DNA from: Woeseia sp.
GTDB taxonomy: Bacteria > Pseudomonadota > Gammaproteobacteria > Steroidobacterales > Woeseiaceae
NCBI GenBank assembly: GCA_003229095.1
Contig: QIHS01000488.1
Span: 1-10,633 of the forward strand
DNA length: 10,633 bases
Direction: 5' to 3'
Each line of letters starts with the position of its first letter. The stretch's first letter is position 1. A model generated the notes under the pieces. It was not told the origin of the DNA and made no database searches. It saw only the letters and a list, made by a program, of their open reading frames with translations. Shown piece by piece: positions 7,441 through 10,633 of the stretch. The translations under genes and the position numbers were made by a program.

Positions 7441-8283
7441 ATGTTACGACAACGAACGCTCAAGACAGCCATCAGGGCAACCGGTGTGGGTCTCCACACG
7501 GGCGAGAAAGTCTATATGACCCTGCGCCCTGCGGCGGAGAACGCCGGCATCACTTTTCGTCGTATCGACCTTGAGGAGCCAGTGGACATTCCGGCAGACG
7601 CCGAATTGGTTGGCGAAACCATGCTGGGCACGACACTGATTCGTGACAACGTCAAAGTGGCGACCGTTGAGCATTTGATGTCTGCGGCGGCGGGACTGGG
7701 CATTGACAACATGCATGTGGATTTGTCCGCGCCGGAAGTGCCGATAATGGATGGTAGTGCAGGGCCTTTCGTATTCCTGCTGCAGTCTGCCGGAATCGAA
7801 GAACAGAATTCCGCCAAGAAATTTGTTCGAATCAAGAAAAAAATTCGCGTCGAAGAAGACGACAAGTGGGCTGAGTTCACGCCTTTCAACGGCTTTAAAG
7901 TCAACTTCGAAATTTCGTTCAACCACCCCGTGTTCAACAAGCTCAGTCAGGACGCCTCAATTGATTTTTCGTCCTCGTCATACCTGAAGGAAGTCAGCCG
8001 GGCGCGAACGTTTTGTTTCCTGCGCGACGTCGAGGCACTTCGTGCAAACAATCTGACGCTCGGTGGCAGTATGGATAACGCTATCGTTCTTGACGATTAC
8101 CGCATTCTCAATGAAGACGGGCTGCGCTATGCCAATGAATTTGTAATTCACAAAATCCTGGATGCAATAGGCGATATCTATTTGCTGGGCCACAGCCTGA
8201 TCGGCGAATTTTCTGCGTACAAGTCAGGCCACGATCTGAACAACAAGTTGCTTCGCAAGACCAGCCCGCTTGGGAAGAAGTGA
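7441..8283 (+). CDS. lpxC: UDP-3-O-acyl-N-acetylglucosamine deacetylase LpxC, with frameshifted C-terminus
   Basis: Zinc deacetylase of the committed step of lipid A synthesis; cytoplasmic. The 280-aa frame contains TGVGLHTG (14-21), VEHLMSAAAGLGIDN with Glu 77 (general base) and zinc ligand His 78, PIMDGSAGPF (101-110), the HKILDAIGD motif with zinc ligands His 237 and Asp 241, and SGHDLNNKLL (262-271) with His 264. All catalytic residues are present. After NNKLLR the frame reads KTSPLGKK and stops at 8281-8283, whereas the family C-terminus is readable in another frame to 8339. Comparison with E. coli spacing (LL, 8 residues, AW) indicates about 10 nt missing near 8257-8262. The start agrees with the family (MLRQRTLK); the ribosome site is weak (CAGGG at 7426-7430). 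Unshifted LpxC would be about 302 aa, close to the usual 305. Confidence 0.94.
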   Translation: MLRQRTLKTAIRATGVGLHTGEKVYMTLRPAAENAGITFRRIDLEEPVDIPADAELVGETMLGTTLIRDNVKVATVEHLMSAAAGLGIDNMHVDLSAPEVPIMDGSAGPFVFLLQSAGIEEQNSAKKFVRIKKKIRVEEDDKWAEFTPFNGFKVNFEISFNHPVFNKLSQDASIDFSSSSYLKEVSRARTFCFLRDVEALRANNLTLGGSMDNAIVLDDYRILNEDGLRYANEFVIHKILDAIGDIYLLGHSLIGEFSAYKSGHDLNNKLLRKTSPLGKK

Positions 8284-8339
8284 CCTTCAATGATCCTGCA
8301 AAAGCACCGATTTCCTACGCAACGACCGCGTACGCCTGA
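8259..8339 (+). pseudogene. lpxC: Out-of-frame C-terminal remnant of lpxC
   Basis: From about 8259 the third frame reads DQPAWEEVTFNDPAKAP and then ISYATTAYA, with stop TGA at 8337-8339. This matches the LpxC tail (E. coli AWEYVTFQDDAELP and so on) and cannot be chance. It is separated from the main frame by the ~10-nt deletion. The ancestral protein ended in a small, non-polar run (ATTAYA), reminiscent of the C-terminal degradation signal through which FtsH controls LpxC in E. coli. That functional parallel is inference. Confidence 0.85.
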
Positions 8340-8366
8340 CTCATATCTTTTTTGCAATCGATAATC

Positions 8367-8513
8367 TCAGTCGAATACGTCGTCACCGACGTAGTAACGA
8401 CGCCGCTCATCGAGTTGTGGCTGTTGCAAGGGAAGCCAGAGGTAATTCCAGTTTGCGACGATATCCTGCATGATCGCCGGGTCGTAGGAGAAAAAGTCAG
8501 GATCGATGATCAC
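8367..8513 (-). CDS. Small hypothetical protein or gene remnant, 48 aa
   Basis: I do not recognise this protein. The - strand reads V/M-IIDPDFFSYDPAIMQDI (residues 1-18), then NWNYLWLPLQQPQLDERRRY, and ends YYVGDDVFD with TGA at 8369-8367. It is acidic and aromatic-rich, ends in a cluster of Asp residues, and reads like true coding sequence. The only plausible start is GTG 8513, with no clear ribosome site. It lies in the same frame as the DUF721 gene upstream, separated from that gene's TAG (8540-8538) by eight sense codons. It could be an independent short gene coupled to DUF721, a 3' remnant whose start was lost, or an extension reached by stop-codon read-through. It converges with lpxC; I see no convincing terminator for either in 8340-8366, only a T-run at 8348-8353. 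Confidence 0.4.
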   Translation of the reverse strand: MIIDPDFFSYDPAIMQDIVANWNYLWLPLQQPQLDERRRYYVGDDVFD

Positions 8514-8537
8514 CTCAGTTTGTAGCCGTTCGTGCGG

Positions 8538-8834
8538 CTAGCGGCTGACTTTCACCTGGCAAAAGCTGACCGTCGCACCCGTTGACCTGGCAATTTTCAT
8601 GATTGCGTCTGTCTCAAATCGCATCCGCGATGCCCACGCGGGTGTGCTGCAAACCAGCACCAGCAGTCCGTCATCATGCAGGTTGGCAGCCAGCAGATTT
8701 TCCGCCAAATCCTCAGCCAGTGCTGCTCTGAGCGCGGTCGTCAGCGTCTCCATATCACGGGCGCGCCGGATCAGTTTCTTCAGGCGCCTGTTCAGGCCGG
8801 ATTCAAGCAGGTTATCGAGTTTCTTTATGGACAT
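8538..8834 (-). CDS. dciA: DUF721 family protein (DciA-like helicase-loader candidate)
   Basis: DciA is the ancestral, widespread loader or operator of the replicative helicase DnaB. The 98-aa product MSIKKLDNLLE.. shows the DUF721 pattern: an N-terminal helix with LNRRLKKLIRRA, then LTTALRAALAEDLAENLLAAN, a strand LLVLVCSTPAWASRMRF with the conserved PAWASRLRF-type motif, and a final strand SFCQVKVSR before the TAG. The position between lpxC and the M23-secA pair is that of this gene in other Gammaproteobacteria. Start choice: ATG 8834 matches where the family begins; an in-frame GTG at 8894 would add 20 residues, including PKKKP encoded over a run of nine A. No good ribosome site is seen for either. 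It is shorter than many DciA proteins and may contain only the core domain. Confidence 0.8.
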   Translation of the reverse strand: MSIKKLDNLLESGLNRRLKKLIRRARDMETLTTALRAALAEDLAENLLAANLHDDGLLVLVCSTPAWASRMRFETDAIMKIARSTGATVSFCQVKVSR

Positions 8835-8903
8835 GTAATGTGACGGAGTTGGCTTTTTTTTTGGGTTATGAGTGACTGACAGCAATATTTCCACGCTTCA
8901 ATC

Positions 8904-8932
8904 TTGTAATAAAAACAGGAATTTTGCATATT
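8904..8932 (+). promoter_or_regulatory. Possible promoter of the riboswitch / M23 transcript
   Basis: TTGTAA (8904-8909) and CATATT (8927-8932) are spaced by 17 nt and would start transcription near 8939, just ahead of the riboswitch aptamer. TATTGT at 8929-8934 is an overlapping alternative -10. The placement relative to the aptamer is the main support; the boxes alone are weak. Confidence 0.4.
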
Positions 8933-8939
8933 GTATCCC

Positions 8940-9029
8940 TGACAAGGGCATACCTGTTGAAAAACGGGGACGCAAAACCACCGGTCTAAGGGGCATTTCC
9001 GTCCTAGGACAGCGGGGCTACCAAAGTGA
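8940..9029 (+). ncRNA. GEMM-I (cyclic-di-GMP class I) riboswitch
   Basis: The leader matches the GEMM-I aptamer closely in sequence and order. AGGGCATACC is followed by a hairpin CCTGTT (8953-8958) / AACGGG (8963-8968) closed by a GAAA tetraloop (8959-8962), the signature GGACGCAAAACC (8968-8979), CCGGTCTAAG (8981-8990) with CCTAGGA (9003-9009) forming an 11-nt-receptor-like site for the tetraloop, and AGCGGGGCTACC (9011-9022). Aligned by eye to the Vibrio cholerae Vc2 aptamer, the ligand contacts G20, A47 and C92 fall on G8948, A8975 and C9021. G at position 20 favours c-di-GMP over 3',3'-cGAMP. It is on the same strand as, and about 120 nt upstream of, the M23 peptidase gene. Downstream (9033-9090) a long hairpin could be part of the expression platform; no T-run follows it, so control of translation or RNA stability is as likely as termination. 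Confidence 0.9.
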
Positions 9030-9032
9030 TAC

Positions 9033-9090
9033 GTGAACGCAGGCTGATAACAACGAGAGGGCGCCTTCCGCGGCAGCCGGTCTGCGTTAC
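9033..9090 (+). other. Long hairpin in the leader between riboswitch and M23 gene
   Basis: GT(G)AACGCAG (9033-9042, one bulged G) pairs with CTGCGTTAC (9082-9090), and inside it GCTG (9043-9046) pairs with CAGC (9074-9077). It follows the aptamer directly and is followed by AT-rich CAAAACATATAAATC rather than by a T-run. A smaller stem TCAAC (9104-9108) / GTTGA (9118-9122) lies nearer the ribosome site. I read these as the probable expression platform. Confidence 0.4.
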
Positions 9091-9147
9091 CAAAACATAT
9101 AAATCAACAGCTTATAAGTTGAATAGGACGCACCCGGGGACTTCTCG

Positions 9148-10077
9148 ATGAATGTAGTGATATTTGGCAACGGGTTTGGAAAACCTCGCCAGATCAACCT
9201 GACCGGTCGCTCTGCGGCCGCGCTCGCCGTTATGATTGCCGGACTCCTCGGCAGTGCTATGTTCGGTACCGGCTATTGGTATTCTGCGCAAACCGGCTCG
9301 GGTGTCAGCCAGTCCGAGGTCGTAACACTGACCCGGGAACTGAGCACGCAAAAGCGCGAAATTGCGCAAACACGGCAGCAAACGGAAGATACGCTGGATG
9401 CGCTGGCCATCAATATCGGCCAGATGAATGCGCGCGTGATACGTCTTGATGCGCTCGGTCGCCGCCTGACTGAAATGGCCGACCTGGAAGATGGCGAATT
9501 CGATTTCGATTCTCAACCTGCCATTGGCGGTCCGGAAGAGCCGAGGTTGACCGGGTCTGCGATCGCGGTGCCGGAAGTGCTCAGTGCAATGGCAGAGCTT
9601 GATAGCCAGCTCGACAATCGAGAAGTGCAACTGGGTGCACTGGAAAGCGTGTTGCTGGACCAAAAACTGTCTGACCGGGTTTATCCACAGGGAAGGCCGG
9701 TGTTGTCAGGATGGATGTCATCCTATTTCGGCCGCAGAACGGACCCATTCACGGGTAAGCCGGCGAACCATCAGGGTGTCGATTTCGCGGGAAAAATGGG
9801 TGCCGAGATTATTGCAGTCGCCGACGGCGTTGTCAGCTGGTCGTCGGAACGCTACGGATTTGGCAACCTGGTCGAAATCAATCACGGTAATGGCTACGCG
9901 ACTCGCTATGCGCACAATGACCAAAACCTGGTTTCCATTGGCGAAGAAGTTCAGAAGGGTCAGATCGTCGCGCTAATGGGTGAAACAGGCCGGGCAACCG
10001 GGCCGAATCTGCATTTTGAAGTCCTGAAGAACGGACAGCGCGTAAATCCGGTCACTTTCATCCGCCAGTCGGATTGA
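9148..10077 (+). CDS. Membrane-anchored M23 family metallopeptidase (LytM domain)
   Basis: Envelope peptidase-fold protein, probably acting on peptidoglycan cross-bridges or regulating amidases. The 309-aa product has a short N-terminal cytoplasmic part (MNVVIFGNGFGKPRQINL), one membrane segment at about 22-47, a periplasmic coiled-coil region (about 55-115 and 140-175), and a C-terminal LytM/M23 domain from about 185. In it WMSSYFGRRTDPF leads to zinc ligands His 208 and Asp 212 (HQGVD); RYAHND has catalytic His 256, and GPNLHFEV has zinc ligand His 289. The residue two before it, usually a catalytic His (HxH), is Asn 287, so activity may be reduced or absent. The start ATG 9148 has GGGGA at 9136-9140. 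It is preceded by a GEMM-I riboswitch and sits upstream of secA, as in other Gammaproteobacteria. Not clearly NlpD or EnvC, so no symbol is given. Confidence 0.92.
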   Translation: MNVVIFGNGFGKPRQINLTGRSAAALAVMIAGLLGSAMFGTGYWYSAQTGSGVSQSEVVTLTRELSTQKREIAQTRQQTEDTLDALAINIGQMNARVIRLDALGRRLTEMADLEDGEFDFDSQPAIGGPEEPRLTGSAIAVPEVLSAMAELDSQLDNREVQLGALESVLLDQKLSDRVYPQGRPVLSGWMSSYFGRRTDPFTGKPANHQGVDFAGKMGAEIIAVADGVVSWSSERYGFGNLVEINHGNGYATRYAHNDQNLVSIGEEVQKGQIVALMGETGRATGPNLHFEVLKNGQRVNPVTFIRQSD

Positions 10078-10182
10078 ATTCGCTCCACCCGGCCAAAAAA
10101 AGCCTCTTGTCAAAAACGCAACCATACCCATATCGGCGTTCTTGCGAGGGTTGAATTTTGCGCATATGCACCGTGCAAATTC

Positions 10183-10200
10183 CTGACTAGTCAGTAAAAT
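10183..10200 (+). promoter_or_regulatory. Candidate secA promoter with overlapping operator palindrome
   Basis: CTGACTAGTCAG (10183-10194) is a perfect 12-nt palindrome directly abutting TAAAAT (10195-10200), five of six to the sigma-70 -10 box. A weak -35, GTGCAA (10173-10178), stands 16 nt upstream. A dyad in the spacer is a typical place for a repressor, and the sequence resembles TetR-type half-sites, but the regulator is unknown. The rest of 10078-10257 shows no gene and no convincing terminator for the M23 gene. Confidence 0.4.
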
Positions 10201-10257
10201 ACCCGTTTTTTGCGCAGCCTCGGCATAATGACGCGCTGACCGTTCCAGGAGCCCTGT

Positions 10258-10633
10258 GTGGCCAATATTATCACCCGCATGTTTGGCAGCCACAATCAGC
10301 GGCTGCTTCGTCAACTCTCGAAAACCGTCGCTCAAATTAACAATTTTGAGCCTGACCTGAAGGCGTTGGAAGACGAGCAGCTTAAAGCTAAAACCGACGA
10401 ATTCCGCCAACGAGTAACGGCAGGCGAGACCCTTGACGATTTGTTGCCCGAGGCTTTTGCGGTTGCGCGCGAGGCTGCCTGGCGCTCGCTCGGTATGCGG
10501 CCGTTTGACGTCCAACTTATTGGCGGCATGGTTTTGCACCGAGGCAATATTGCCGAGATGCGTACTGGCGAGGGAAAAACGCTGGTCGCGATCTTGCCGG
10601 CTTATCTCAATACGCTTGCTGGCGACAGTGTGC
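10258..10633 (+). CDS. secA: Preprotein translocase ATPase SecA, N-terminal part (cut by window end)
   Basis: SecA is the motor ATPase that drives unfolded preproteins through SecYEG at the inner membrane. The first 125 residues are present: V/M-ANIITRMFGSHNQRLLRQL, then EPDLKALEDEQLKAKTDEFR, LPEAFAVAREAAWRSLGMRPFDVQLIGGM, and the Walker A motif MRTGEGKT (101-108, Lys 107), followed by ILPAYLNTL. The alignment with E. coli SecA is without gaps over this stretch (Walker Lys shifted by one). The start is GTG 10258, preceded by AGGAG at 10247-10251 with a 6-nt spacer; the first in-frame ATG (10279) would cut into the conserved N-terminus. The window ends before nucleotide-binding domain 1 is complete. 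Confidence 0.97.
   Translation, partial: MANIITRMFGSHNQRLLRQLSKTVAQINNFEPDLKALEDEQLKAKTDEFRQRVTAGETLDDLLPEAFAVAREAAWRSLGMRPFDVQLIGGMVLHRGNIAEMRTGEGKTLVAILPAYLNTLAGDSV

Noticed and set aside
8340..8366. Terminator between lpxC and the - strand genes
   Set aside because: There is a T-run (8348-8353) but no stable stem immediately before it on either strand.
8599..8838. + strand open frame of 79 codons
   Set aside because: Opposite the DUF721 gene, whose - strand product has recognisable family motifs.
10078..10110. Terminator after the M23 gene
   Set aside because: GGCC-A7-GCC gives only a 3-bp stem and the A-run lies in the loop; no T-run follows on the + strand.
1..10633. CRISPR arrays, tRNA or rRNA genes, insertion sequences, phage or defence genes
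   Set aside because: No spaced direct repeats, no cloverleaf-like or rRNA-like stretches, no transposase-like proteins and no terminal inverted repeats were seen.

Overview
The window is a chromosomal piece of a gammaproteobacterial division and cell wall (dcw) cluster. In order it holds the 3' part of murG, then murC, murB, ddl, ftsQ, ftsA, ftsZ and lpxC on the + strand, a DUF721/DciA-type gene (plus a small unrecognised ORF) on the - strand, and then an M23 peptidase and the start of secA on the + strand. The order lpxC - DUF721 (reverse) - M23 - secA, together with a short FtsQ, an FtsZ ending in DVPAFLRRQAD and a DdlB-type ligase, points to Gammaproteobacteria. The closest order cannot be settled by eye; the protein style suggests a Chromatiales-, Xanthomonadales- or Woeseia-like environmental lineage rather than an enteric one.

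Layout: 1-5997 is a tightly packed operon, with genes overlapping by 4-11 bases at ATGA/GTGA-type junctions. It makes and joins lipid-II precursors (MurG, MurC, MurB, Ddl) and builds the divisome (FtsQ, FtsA). A hairpin plus T-run at 6004-6030 separates ftsA from ftsZ. ftsZ is followed by a perfect 13-bp hairpin (7292-7323) and then by lpxC, the committed step of lipid A synthesis. lpxC converges with the - strand genes between 8340 and 8840. Between the divergent DUF721 gene and the M23 gene lies a well-formed GEMM-I (cyclic-di-GMP class I) riboswitch at about 8940-9029, which is the leader of the M23 cell-wall hydrolase gene. secA starts at GTG 10258 and runs off the window; a 12-nt perfect palindrome abuts a -10-like box ahead of it.

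Two things stand out. First, the predicted c-di-GMP riboswitch places a divisome-adjacent envelope peptidase under second-messenger control. Second, three small deletions are visible against family consensus. About 22 nt are missing in the UDP-GlcNAc-binding motif of murG (frameshift), 12 nt in murC (in frame) and about 10 nt near the 3' end of lpxC (frameshift, with the correct C-terminus still readable in another frame). Because murG and lpxC are normally essential, an assembly or consensus artefact is the first explanation to exclude. Apart from the riboswitch and the small unrecognised ORF, I see no sign of a new multi-gene system; most of the window is conserved core genome.
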